Source of the DNA: Tipula vernalis
Taxonomy: Eukaryota > Arthropoda > Insecta > Diptera > Tipulidae
Length of the DNA: 64,000 nucleotides
Assembly: GCA_958295665.1 (NCBI GenBank)
Contig: OY282560.1
Span: 92,542,311-92,606,310, forward strand
Reading direction: 5' to 3'
This document shows, piece by piece, positions 1 through 11,397 of the stretch (positions are counted from its first letter, which is position 1; each line of letters opens with the position of its first letter). Under the pieces are notes generated by a model. The model saw nothing but the letters and a program-made list of their open reading frames with translations, ran no database searches and had not been told where the DNA came from. The position numbers were made by a program, and so were the translations under genes.

Positions 1-2
1 CA

Positions 3-248
3 GAACATTCCAATGATGCCACTGAATTTACATCGACAAAAAATAATAGAAAATCCAATTTAGGTAGTAGTAGTAATAACACGGGTCAGTCGACGGAAAT
101 TAACAATTGGCAGATTTCGTTAAATCAATTTTTGGGCACATCATTTGTGGTGCCATCGATTATTGATTATTTTGCTCAAAAGACATCGCTGAAAGCTGGC
201 GTTGAAAAAATGCAAAAAAATCGTCAGTACTGTTTACCAAATTATTAA
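3..248 (+). CDS. C-terminal coding exon of an unidentified host gene (partial)
   Basis: An open frame runs from the left edge to a TAA at 246-248 (82 codon positions including the stop), with no start in the window, so this is the 3' end of a gene entering from the left. The first half is rich in Asn, Ser and Thr and looks disordered. The second half is compact and hydrophobic, with a Trp followed by QISLNQFLGTSFVVPS and a Tyr-Phe pair, then a basic tail ending in LPNY. An AT-rich tail with AATAAA-type signals (for example near 484-490) follows, as expected for a 3' UTR. I do not recognise the family. No retroelement motif is seen, so a host gene is more likely than a transposon remnant. Confidence 0.55.
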   Translation, partial: EHSNDATEFTSTKNNRKSNLGSSSNNTGQSTEINNWQISLNQFLGTSFVVPSIIDYFAQKTSLKAGVEKMQKNRQYCLPNY

Positions 249-1884
249 AACTATACAAAATGTAATCGAAACTAAAATTTAAGCAAAAAAAAAAAACAAG
301 ATTTTAAGTTTTTAAATCAGGCTTTTGATTGATTGATGTTTATATTATATAAAAAAAAAAGTTTATACAGTCAACATTTTTTTTTTTTATTAATCACTTA
401 TTTTATTTTAATTTTTAGTATATACATTTTATTATACATATTATATATTTTAGTAAAACTATTTGGAATTTATATATTGTCTTAAATAAAATAGATATGA
501 TAAATCCCTTCCTTCTCAGTCACCGAATCATAAAGTATTATAGTAAAATAACTTACGTATTGCCGAAAGTCCAACAAATATACCAAACAATTGGAACACA
601 ACTAAATTCTAATCTAAACTAATCGTCCCAAACCTTGACACATATTGTTTTTTTTTATCAATTATTGTATTGAACTAAATTATTATGCTGGAGCATTATC
701 ATGCCATGTAATGGGTTTACGTATATTTAAGTGTTCAAAAATATTTTAAAACAACAGAATAATGTATATGAAATAATGTAATAGCTGTCACTATTAAATA
801 AATACTATATACAATATATTATACAAGATATATATAAATAAAAACAATTGGTTTATTGTTAAATTTTGGTTTCCATTTATGCTGAAAATGTTGCAGTTTC
901 CAGAGACGTGGTGAAGGGACACATTCTTCCAGAGATGATTCTAGTAGAATAAAACATCTCAAGAAGACAACATCGATAAAATAACAATCCAAGTCTAAGG
1001 CACGTTAATACTTTCCACTCGATGATCTCAAATTAATACAAACACTAATCGATCTGTTAAACTATATAATTCTTATTTATTTCGTTCACCGATTAATTTA
1101 TTACTTGATTATTACAATATTCTCCGCTTTCTTATACCTTCACTTTCAGCAACACAATTCCGAATGCCAACACCTCTTCCGCCGCTCCCTGTCGCCCGAT
1201 GTGTGTAAATGCCATTACCCTTCCACCCGTACCACTACTCCCTACTACCCAGTATACCTTATGGTTGGTGATGCGAGGTGGAACACGCAGTAGCGTGGTG
1301 TACAATTTGGAGCGCTTTTTGATTGTTGCTTCAACTTATTCCTCGTGTTTATGACCATATAATTTCTTTAAATCTGACTCCAATTGATTTTTGTGACGTT
1401 CCGTGATAGATATTGTTTAGCGTAAATTAACACGTGATATGTGCGAAACCGACGATGTATGCGTATAGATTCGCTTTTGATTCACAGCGATCGACCAAAT
1501 ATACACCAAAATTAAATGAATCGCATGTGCCATGATGTGTATGGACGAAAACAGAGTTTGATACAACGCGTTTTTCGATTTGCCGTTTTCACTAAACCCG
1601 CAACATAAGAATTATTTTAGTTTTGCAAGGTTTATTTATTTTAAAACAACAAATTCGTTTACAAGTTAGTTATTTAAAAAAAAAATGATAATTTTATATT
1701 TTTATACAACACTAGAATGACTACAAAAAAAAATGGCGTCGGATTTTTTTGTGTTAACAAGGAAAAGTATTTTTTGGTAATGATTAATTTTTTTATCAAC
1801 AAAGATAACATCGAATACGTGTTACCCGATGAGTAGTTTTTTCTGTATTTTTTAACATTGACATTTTCCCAATAAACAACGATT
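249..1884. other. AT-rich 3' UTR and intergenic DNA
   Basis: Poly-A/T tracts and several AATAAA-like hexamers follow the stop codon at 248. No gene is recognised. A short open frame at 1,105-1,293 has no family resemblance and unremarkable composition, and is not called. Confidence 0.5.
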
Positions 1885-2063
1885 GGTAATTCCGTACACT
1901 ACAACCTTATGTCTACTGGGTTACCATCTGTCATTTACCCTACATCTCGGCCTATCTGACTTAACATCGCCCTCGATGTCCTTCCCAACCCTTCCTTAAA
2001 ACTGCCTCTATCATTTAATTCATTTATTCAAAAACATATAACAATTCAGTTTTAATTTATATC
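1885..2063 (-). repeat. Possible 3' LTR remnant of Gypsy element 1
   Basis: On the minus strand the Gypsy pol frame ends at 2,135. A purine-rich stretch (AAGCGGGGAAGG) then precedes a segment that begins AATTAC and ends GGAATTAC about 180 bp later, near 1,885. That would fit a polypurine tract plus a short LTR. The 5' partner LTR is not in the window, so the boundaries are a guess. Confidence 0.25.
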
Positions 2064-2134
2064 TGTAATTCCTTCCCCGCTTGCCTTGTTCTCCCTTGCG
2101 CGTTCAGTCCTCCTCATCCTTCAATTAACAATAA

Positions 2135-5100
2135 TTATTCCTCGTAATCGTCTATTTGTTCTCCTTCCCTTTCTGTCTCATCTTCTTCGTTCTTTTTATA
2201 TAACTTCATTCTCTCCGAGCTTACAATTCCCGAATAAGGTAACCTTCCTACCTAAACTCCCACAATATCTGATACCAAATATCTGTCCTTTTCTAAAACT
2301 TTTTCTACTCTATACGGCCCTTTGAATTTACCCAATAACTTGCTCTCCTTCCCTATTACCTTTCTGCCCTTCAGCAGTACCAAACCTCGCTCTTTAAACT
2401 TATGTTCTTTCCTTACCTTACTATCATAATACTCCTTATTGTATTGCTGCCCTTCCTCTATCCTTCCCTTAGCTATTGCTCTCCTCTCCTCAATTGACAC
2501 GTCTTCCTTGTTCGTCCATCCAATCTTCCACTTCCGACTTCTGTCCAAATCTCTGATCCACCCCATATAACAACCACGCTGGTGTATCTCCTGTCGCGCT
2601 ACTCATCATATTATTCATTGCGAACTCTGCTTTCGCTAACAAGCTGTTCCATTCCACCTTCTCTTTATCTACTAATTTCGCGAATATGGTACCAGTGTTC
2701 TGTTAAATCTTTCTACCTGGCCATTAGCCCTTGGACACGTTGTTGCTGTCTCCACGTGTCTCACTCTATTATTCCTCCCCCACTCAGTGAATTCTTCTGA
2801 AGAGAATTCTGTTCCTCGGTCCGATACTATTCTTTGGTCTCCGTCGTTTTTGCTGGGTATAACCGAACATATTTAATGAACACGTCTACTACAACCAATA
2901 TATAATGGTATCCTTTCCTTGTCTTTTTCAAAGGTCCAATGTGGTCGATATGCACCGTTTCAATGGCACTACCTCTCTTCCGTAGTTGTGCAATTTGTGT
3001 TCCTTACGCCCCGACTTGTCATTAAATCTCAGATACATCAAACACCTTCCTATATGCTCCTTAACCAGCTCTCCCATTTTACTGAAGAAAAAATTCCTTC
3101 TGATGTTCTTAATGGTCTTCTTTTCCCCCATATGACCCATTCCGTCATGCATTTGGAATATTAGCCCTCCTATCATACTGTCCGGTATTACCAACTGCAA
3201 CCTCTTCCCATCCTGTCTATACACTACGTTGTCTCTTACTTCATACCCTTTCTTACTTCCTTTCAAAATCTGCTCCCTTAATTTGCTCACTCTGTCATCT
3301 CTAAGTTGCGCCACTATTATCTTCATCTTCCAGTCTTCCTCATCGTCGTCTTCTTCCTCTACTCCTCTGTATTCTTCTCCTTCCTCCAATTCCTCCCATG
3401 TTAACACATTTACCCTACTCAATGCGTCCGCATGGCTCAACCTTTCCCCTTTCCTATGCTCAATGGTAAAATCAAATTCACTCATCCAAAGTGCCCACCT
3501 CTCTATTTTTGGGCTAACATCCCTCTTTGCTAACGTCATCTGCATTGCACTACAGTCCGTGACTAGTTTGAACTTCATCCCAAGCAAATACGATCTAAAT
3601 CTTTGTAGACTATACACCACTGCTAACGTTTCCAACTCGAAAGTGTGCAACTTCTGCTTCGACTCTGTTGCCTTCCTGCTATAGTATGATACTGGATATA
3701 ACTTCCCATCCTCCGCATTTCTCTGCATTAGGACTGCCCCAAACCCTCCCGCCGACGCATCTGTATGTAATTCCGTTTCCGCCGTGTGCGAAAATATTTT
3801 TAGTACTGGCTCCTCTAACAACTTATCTCTCAGTCTGCGAAACGCCCTATCGTGCTCTCACTCTTTTAAATTTATTCTTCCTTACCACTTTTAGCAACGG
3901 CGCCACCACATCCTTGAAATTGGCAATAAATTTTCTAAAATATCCCACTAGTCCTATGAACCTCTGCACCCCTTTAACATCCATTAGTCTTGGATAGGTC
4001 CTTATCGCCTCCACATGATGATCACTCAGTGTTATGCCTTCCTTATCTATTCTATAACCTAAACAATTTATCGTCGTCCTCAACCACTTACACTTTGCCA
4101 TCTGTAAGTTTACTTTATTTCTAGCCAAGGTGTACAATAGTCTTCCCAATATCTCCAGATGCTCCTTTATCGTCCTTGTTGCTATCACTATGTCGTCCAT
4201 AAAGTATACCACGTCTTCACATCTTCCGAACTCTCTCAACACCCTCTCCATATATCTAATAAATACAGATGATGCATTCGCGAATCCAAATGGTAGCTTA
4301 TTGTGCCATCCTTCTTCTTAACTAATACCACTCTAATCGCTAATTCCGAATCACTTTCTCGTATAATACCTTCCTCTAACAACCTTTCCACCTCTTTTCT
4401 TATTCCCTCCTTTTCCACCACGCTCATTCTTCTTGGCTTCGAGTATATAACCCTATTCTCTTTCAACCTAGTCTTCACCTCATGTTTTACCGGCCTAAAC
4501 CCCCGTATGCTAACCCCTGCATAATTTCTTCTAAACAATTCTTTTACCCTTCTCTTCTCCGTTCGTGTCAGTCTATCATCTCCTACCTGTAAATCTAATA
4601 CGCCCTTATCTTCCTTCCATTCTATATTACAGAACTCGCGAAATTCCTCTTCTTCCTGTTCCCGCCACCCGATGCGACCTATCCCATTCTCCCTCATGAA
4701 ATCCCTTCCCAATATGGCATCTTCGGTCATTGTTTCCTCGGGTACTACCAAAAGGTTCGCCTCGTTCACTTCCTCCTCTATCTTTAATCTAGCTTCTACC
4801 TGTCCTAGAACACTCAACTCCGTTCCATTTATTCCCTTAATCTTCCTTCTCCTAACCCATTTACCTATACCCTCGCTATTTATTAATTTAGTATTTTTAA
4901 TGGCACTTACCGCACTTCCGGTGTCTAACAGTGCCCTAATCCGGCTGCCGTCATTCATCATCGCGATTACTCTGCTTCTTACTGTTTCCTGTTGATCTCC
5001 TCCATTCACCACCCTTATACCCTCTATTACACTCTGGCATTGCGCCCTTACATGCCTTTTTTTGTGACATCTATATCACGTTACTAAATTCCTGTCTATT

Positions 5101-5367
5101 GGTAAGGTGCACTGTCACGCTATATGGCCTATTCGCCCACACCCATAACATGACAACTGGCCTATTCCTCCCTTTCTTTCCGCTCCTTTACTCTCCTTAC
5201 CTTTTTTCTTCTCTTGCTCGTCCCAATACACTATATTTAGCCACAACTCGTCCCTCGTCATCTGCTCGCACATCAATCTCCTCTCCAACATGTCTCGCAG
5301 CGCAGCATGCCTGCTACCACTCATCACTGCCCTCACTATATCCTCCTCCTCTAATTTTCAACATTTA
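2135..5367 (-). pseudogene. Gypsy/Ty3 element 1: degenerate gag-pol
   Basis: Read on the minus strand, this carries the tail of Gag with two CCHC zinc knuckles (about 5,050-5,160), an aspartic protease (RALLDTGSAVSAI, about 4,890), reverse transcriptase, RNase H (about 3,450-3,800), an integrase zinc finger, an integrase core with the D, D and E motifs (HIDHIGPL near 2,950, SDRGTEF near 2,800, NGQVER near 2,730) and a C-terminal GPY-type domain (FKGPYRV) ending at a TAA at 2,135-2,137. It is dead. Each zinc knuckle carries an in-frame TGA, several frameshifts break integrase, and the RT has lost its middle: near 4,300 the frame jumps from the KKKDGT motif to the PFGFAN motif, removing motif A. 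The MDD of motif C (FMDDIV) survives. The element stops at 5,367 inside Gag, so its 5' end and 5' LTR are missing. Confidence 0.88.
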
Positions 5368-5385
5368 TGGTGTCAGAAGTGGGAT
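5368..5385 (+). other. Primer-binding site, tRNA-Leu type
   Basis: TGGTGTCAGAAGTGGGAT is complementary to the 3' end of insect tRNA-Leu (family knowledge from memory). It sits about 360 bp upstream of the BEL gag start, which fits that element. A plus-strand site cannot serve the minus-strand Gypsy element on its left. Confidence 0.75.
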
Positions 5386-5731
5386 ACAATTATCCACCAT
5401 TTTAAAATCTTTGAGAAAAAAATTTGCTACGAATAAAATGTTGCTGTTTTCCGGCTGGATACGCTTTTTAAGTGCCATACGGATCTTCCAGTGACGATAA
5501 AATAAATTAACGTGAGCTTTCTGACAGAAATTGTGCATCTATTTCACAGAAGCTACACATTTGTGCAAATATTTTGTAATACTTTGTGTTAGAGATTACT
5601 TTGCGGAACGTGCATGGTTGTCTGACACAACGGAACATCTTACATCATTGTGCTACAAACAAATTATAACGGGATAAGTTATAACTGATTAACATTTGTG
5701 ATTATTTGCTGCCAAATACAAAACTTAAATC

Positions 5732-6873
5732 ATGGCTGGTGATCATCGATTAAAAGGTTGTATTGAAATACAGATCAACAACATCCAAAATGTGGTCAAA
5801 TTTCATAAGGAACAAGTAAGTACATCGAACCTTCGTCGTGTCAATGGCAATTAGAAGATCTCACCGACAGCTACACGAATTTTGTAAAATTTCAAACGCA
5901 GCTCGAGGAGAAAAGTGAATCCAAGGAAATTGATATGATACTAAGGAATGAGATAAAGGCGATGTACATGACTGTTGGCCCGGACATCGAACAGTGAATC
6001 GACGAATTAAAGGTGCCGAAAATTAAACCTCACACTCCAGAGTCAGTAAATCCTGCCTTTCCTATTCACGCACCTAGGCTTCCTGAAATTGTTCTGGATA
6101 TCTTTTCTGGTGATTTGATGAAATGGACTGATTTCATAAATTCTTTTGATGGTTCACTTTCAGGGACAGCCAAAACAGTCCTAGGCAATTTGGACTTTGT
6201 TGGTGAAAATTATCCGGTGGCGCAACAATTGCTTTTCGAGCAGTTTGAAAACCCGAAAAGAATCACTGAAGAACATATGAAGGCTCTTTTCACATTTAAG
6301 CCTTTAGATAAGGCATGTCCTAAGCGGTTGATGGAGCTTGTTAACCATTTTAATTCGCATATTCGGTCTTTAGCCCATCTTTAGAGGCCTATAGAGAATT
6401 GCGACGACTTTTTAGTATACCTAATTGTCTCGAAATTGGATGCAGATACAAGGTCAAAATGGATTGACCACTCACCAACCTCAACTATTGCTTCGTACGA
6501 TGTCATCAAAAAATTCATCATTACAAGATGCATTAAATTGCAGAGTCAGCCAGCTATCCATTCCTTGAAAATAAGCCAACCGCAATCATCGGCCGCCAGC
6601 CAACCCTCAAAACACAATCCATCGCAATCAACATGACAAGAGCAAACGAAAATATCGTCACCGACCTGCACATTTTGCAATGCCAATAGCCACTCTATTT
6701 TCAAGTGCAATTTATTCAAGGCGCTAGAAGTACCCAAGAGGCGCGAGGCTGTTGAGAAAACGAAATTATTTTTTAATTGCCTACAAAAATCACATATGGC
6801 TAGCAAGTGCCCCTCTAGCAGCACATGTCATGTTTGCCAACGCATGCACCATACTATGCTTCATTTAGATGGT
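5732..6873 (+). pseudogene. BEL element A gag remnant
   Basis: The likely start is ATG at 5,732. The frame is broken soon after by a TAG and continues in other frames. The segment LPEIVLDIFSGDLMKWTDF matches the start of the DUF1759 Gag domain of BEL elements, but the domain is then shortened by a deletion near 6,165. The nucleocapsid part at about 6,658-6,870 keeps Cys-rich knuckles (CTFCNANSHSIFKC, then NCLQKSHMASKC and CHVCQRMHHTMLH). The protein would form the virus-like particle and package the element RNA. It cannot be made intact from this copy. Confidence 0.75.
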
Positions 6874-7036
6874 GCCATAACTCACAAAACTACTGTTCCT
6901 GTGATTTCTGGTGACACAGCAATGACAACTCTACAGCCTGCTTCAAAATCGATGACAGCAGGGACTTCAGTTTCATCAACCGTAACATTGCCATCACAAA
7001 GGTCGTCATACATCATTCTTGCTACAGCTCTAGTCA

Positions 7037-10000
7037 TTGTGTGAATTTGAAACTCCATTTATCGTCCGTGCCTTTTTGGACTCTGGGTCACAGTTGAATT
7101 TTATGACCACAGCACTAGCTACACGGCTTGGCTTAAGATTAAAAAGCACGACCAATATCATCTCCGGAATCGGACAAAATCATCAAATGGCAATTCGCTC
7201 AACGATTTACTATCAGTAGGGCCTGTAGTGCAAACCGATTTATTTTTTATTCTTTGTTGTTTTAGGTCTCACGCCTATGCTATCAGTGCCGACATTGTCA
7301 AATTCTATAGACAAGTTTGCGTGCAAGATGACGACTGCTGCTATCAATATATCTATTGGCGTGACGACCCAACTCAGAGGCTGGGAACATACAAATTGAA
7401 TTGTGTAACATATGGCCCTTCATCTGGTGCCTTCCTTGCAACAAGATATCTACTTCAACTGGCGTTGGAAAATTCCACTCGTGCACCAGCAGCCAGCTCT
7501 GTCATACAAAATGACTTTTATGTCGACGATCTGTTGACTGGCGCAAACTCAATTACACAGGCCATACAAATGAGATCCGAAATAGCAGTGATTCTTCACT
7601 CAGGCGCCATGACTCTTCAAAAATGGTGCTCAAACTCAAAGGCGGTCCTACATGATATTCCAGATGTAGAATGTGAGAAGGTATTTAATGGCGATGACAA
7701 TTCCTTCGTCAGAACCTTGGGATTATTATGGAAACCTGAGAAGGATTACTTCAAATTTAACGTTCAAATTTCTTCAGACGAATGTATAACAAAACGTACT
7801 GTGCTTTCGGAAGTAGCACGCATCTTCGATCCAATCGGCCTGTTGTCTCCGGTAGCTGTCCTTGGAAAACGATTCATTCAAAAATTGTGGCAACTAAAAG
7901 GCGATTGGGATCAAGCTTTACCTATGCACCTCCATACCGAATGGCAAATATTTTGGTCTGAGTTGCAACATTTACAGGGATTAGCCGTTCCTCGACACAT
8001 TTTTGATGGCATCAAGGAACCAAAACACATACAACTGCTCAGATTCGCGGATGCCAGCGAAAGTGCTTACGGTGCAGCAATTTATAACGTGGTTCTTTAG
8101 ACAATGGTACCTATATGTTGTGCGTCTCATGTGCAGTAAATCTAGACTCACTCCAATACAAAAATCAACATTAGCCCGCTTAGAATTATGCGCTGCCCTT
8201 CTTCTCGCACAACTAATGCGCAAGGGTTTAGACACATTAAATTTCGCAGTGGAAAAGGTATTTTTTTGGTCTGATTCGACAATTGCGCTATACTGGATTC
8301 ACGGCACACCAACAAATTGGAACACGTTTGTTGCTAATCGAGTCAGCGCCATTTAAGGTTTGTGCGAATCACATCCATGGATACACGTGACATCCAAATC
8401 CAACCCAGCGAATATTGTGTCCAGGTGCATAAAGGCTGCTCAATTGTTGGACTGCGAACTGTGGTTTTTGGGTCCATTATTTTTACACTCACCTGAGTGC
8501 GAGTGGTTTGTTAAATTTTCTTCAAGCGCGAACATTAACGACATTCCTGAAACAAAAAAAAAAAACTTACGGAAACCACGCTTACCTGCAATAATGCTGC
8601 AAATCACATAAAAATTCTGGGTAATATAAAACACAGAAACGATTATCAAAAGGTAGTTGCTACGATGTCGTATGTCAGTCTTTTCATAAAAAATCTAAAA
8701 TTCGACGCTCGCTCGATGCAATCGACTAAGAGGCTGGTGTTCAGCTCATTATATATTTGGTTCAACATGAGTGCTACGAAGATGTTTTCAAGGAGCTACG
8801 CAAGGGTAACTCAATCAAGGATGTAAACCTAAAATCTCTATCGCTCTTTCTAGATCAAGCTGGCATCATTCGTATTGGAGGTCGACTACAGTTTTCATCA
8901 CTGGCATATACAGCGAAGCATCCCATTCTATTGCCGCCTAGGCATTTTATAACAGAATCACTACTCACATATCTACACAGAACATCTGCATGTGGGACCT
9001 CAGGCATTACCGTCAATTGTTCGTGATCAGTTTTGGCCAAGTTAATGTGTACGTTGCGCCATACTTCGACCACGCACTGTTTCGCAATTGATGGGAGATT
9101 TGCCTTCTGAGCGAGTAAAAATTGCACCGGAATTCTATAATACAGCAATGGATTTTTGTGGTCTCGTTTTCGTTCATCATAAGGGTCGGGGTAAACCGCC
9201 AACCAAAACATATATCTGCATATTTGTTTGTCTAGCCACCAAGGCGGTCCACATGGAACTAGTTGCAGACCTCTCATCAAGTGCATTTCTCAACGCTTTC
9301 TCGAGATTTACAAGCACCAGGGAACTTTGTAAACACGTTTTCACCGATAGAGGTACAAACTTTGTAGGAGCCAACTCTGAGTTGAACGCAATATACAAGA
9401 TGCTACAGTCCGATGAAATTGAACAGGAGATTAATACAATGTGCAGAGATGACCATATTAACTGGCAATTTTATCCTCCAGGTGCTCATCATTTTGGCGG
9501 ACTGCATGAAGCTGCAGTCAAATCGGCTAAATTTCATCTTCGCAGAGTGATGGGAACAGCTAGTTTAACGTAAGAGGAATTGAACACCCTCGTAAAACAG
9601 GTCGAGGCGGTGCTCAATTCACGTCCTCTGTGTGCAAAACCAAGATCCAACGCTTATGAAATATTCATACTCACACCAGGTCATTTTTTAATTGGTCGTT
9701 CACTTGTGAGCATACCAGAAACTGACATAAGGGAGAAGAGGGTGCCTCTAAAACAACGATGGGAAATGCTTGTTCAATTAAAGCAGCATTTTTGGGATAG
9801 ATGGTCCAAAGACTATTTGCAATCGCTCCAGCATAGACGAAAATGGACAACCAAATCGCGAAACATTGAAGTTGGCGAAATCGTAATCATTCGTGACGAC
9901 AATATACTGTCTCTTAAATGGAAAAAGAGTCGGGTCGCTGAAGTACATCCAGGATCCGACGGACTAGTAAGAGTGGTGACTCTTAAGACTGCCATTCCTT

Positions 10001-10053
10001 GATTCGAATACAGAAAATTTGAATATCTCTTACAGAAGTTTATCCATTTATAG
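7037..10053 (+). pseudogene. BEL element A pol remnant (protease, RT, RNase H, integrase)
   Basis: The protease keeps its active-site motif (LDSGSQLNF, about 7,078). About 300 residues are then missing: near 7,220-7,265 the frame jumps from protease into RT motif A (SADIVKFYRQV). RT motif B (YGPSSGAFLATR) and the YVDD motif (near 7,520) follow. RNase H (RFADASESAYGAAIY; WSDSTIALYWI), then a broken integrase zinc region, then a long integrase core with TDRGTNFVGA and GGLHEAAVKS (9,088-9,573), and a C-terminal domain to a TAG at 10,051-10,053. At least five frame breaks or stops separate these blocks. Domain order protease-RT-RNase H-integrase is standard for BEL/Pao. Confidence 0.85.
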
Positions 10054-10069
10054 CATTTCAAGTGAAATT

Positions 10070-10640
10070 CAGCCCAATTAGGAAGGAGCTTGGCTGTTTA
10101 TTAATTGATTATGATGAAACCCGGTTTGTACGAAGAAAATGGGACTCTAAAATGATATTTAGAGAAAGTTCTGGAATATGGCGATTTAGGAAGAAATTCG
10201 GTTATTTGTAAACTGATTGTGATGAAATTCGATAAATACGACATGAAATCGGCAAAGAAACATCCGAGTTCCTTCCTAATTTGCCTTATTTCCGAACTAC
10301 ATATATAAATTATTTTAGAACCCCATTTCTGTCGAGCATGCAGAATTTCGTTATAATCGGTTGCGAAATGGCCAAGTTCTTCATAATTGGTCTTTTTCCA
10401 GAACTTTATATAAAAATCATTTTAGTATACCATTTGTATCGTACTTGCTGAATTTCGTCATAATCGGTTGAGAAACGGTGAAGTTCCTTCCTAATCGGCC
10501 ATATTCCACTTGTAATAATCATTTTAGAATCCCATTTCCATTGTGCAAATTGAATCTCATCATAATCGGTTAATAAATAACCAAGACAATACCTAATCGG
10601 CCTGAATTTAACTTGAAAATTCCAATTTTCTACATTCGGA
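10070..10640. repeat. Diverged about 105-bp minisatellite in inverted arrangement
   Basis: A unit containing TCGTCATAATCGGTTGAGAAA and TTCCTTCCTAATCGGCC recurs near 10,270, 10,376, 10,486 and 10,583, a spacing of about 97-110 bp. From about 10,070 to 10,255 the same unit occurs in the opposite orientation (for example AATTAGGAAGGAGCTTGG). The array therefore switches strand near 10,255-10,268. Confidence 0.6.
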
Positions 10641-10724
10641 TCTAAGGGGCAATCGGAAATAAGAAACAGGACAATCCGAGGAAGAAGAAACAGGTCAATC
10701 CCCAAAGCGAGGAAAAGTTCATAT

Positions 10725-11342
10725 TTCTATCCTAAGACCAATAACCCTATCAGTCTTTCTGTTGAAAACCTTAGAAAGGCTGTTGGATGTACATATTAGA
10801 GCAAAAATAAGTTCCAGTAAGTGGGCATCTATGAACCCAGCTCTGCGCACCTTGGTACATAAGATTGAGAAATCGATTCACTTAACAGAGTTTTGTTTGG
10901 TGGAATTGCTAGATATAGAGGCTGCCTTTAACATGTGAAAGCAGAGGTAATCAGGGAAAGATTGTTATTTTTGGAAGTGGACTTCCCTGTAAGTAGGTTA
11001 ATTAATCATATACTTGTGAGAAGGATTGATAGCTCGGAGCTGTTCCTACTTTAAGAGGCGAGTGATTAGGAGGGCCCTCGCAGGAAGGGTTTTTATCCCC
11101 TCTTCTCTGGAATTTAGTGGTAAATGGGTTATTACTACGGAGCTGGAAGGAGAGAGGTAATCCCGGTAGTTGCCTCTCCTTCCTTAAACGGCACGAGACG
11201 ACTTGCTTTTACTAACAGAGCAAGGTATCTGGGCATTATCTTGGACGGTAAGCTCAATTGGAGGCCCTACATTTTGGAGAAAGTAAGGAAACCTACTTTG
11301 AGTGTCTTTGAGCACAAATTAGTCTTAAAAGTCAAAACTTAA
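10725..11342 (+). pseudogene. Non-LTR retrotransposon (LINE) RT fragment 1
   Basis: Broken plus-strand frames encode pieces of a LINE reverse transcriptase. The start resembles RPISLSSFLLKTLERLLDV. The motif A region resembles FLDIEGAFNN (about 10,900-10,935), and a later block reads NRARYLGIILDGKLNWRPYI (11,216-11,275). The YADD region between them is deleted and stops interrupt every block. The piece ends shortly before the foldback element at 11,384, which may have inserted into it. The clade cannot be assigned with confidence. Confidence 0.7.
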
Positions 11343-11397
11343 ACCATGTACAGTGGAACTTCAACTCTAAAAGCCCATTTCGTTTGCTGCGTTCCAT

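Larger units (their letters stand above)
5368..10053 (+). mobile_element. BEL/Pao element A, degenerate, lacking LTRs
   Basis: A plus-strand BEL-family retrotransposon begins exactly at a tRNA-Leu-type primer-binding site at 5,368. It has a 346-bp leader, a Gag with DUF1759-like and zinc-knuckle regions, then protease, RT, RNase H and integrase. No LTR is found on either side: antisense Gypsy gag abuts the primer site, and a diverged minisatellite follows the 3' end. Multiple stops and frameshifts show it is old. Confidence 0.8.

Noticed and set aside
1105..1293. Short open frame downstream of the left-edge gene
   Set aside because: 62 codons, no recognisable motif, in intergenic AT-rich DNA.
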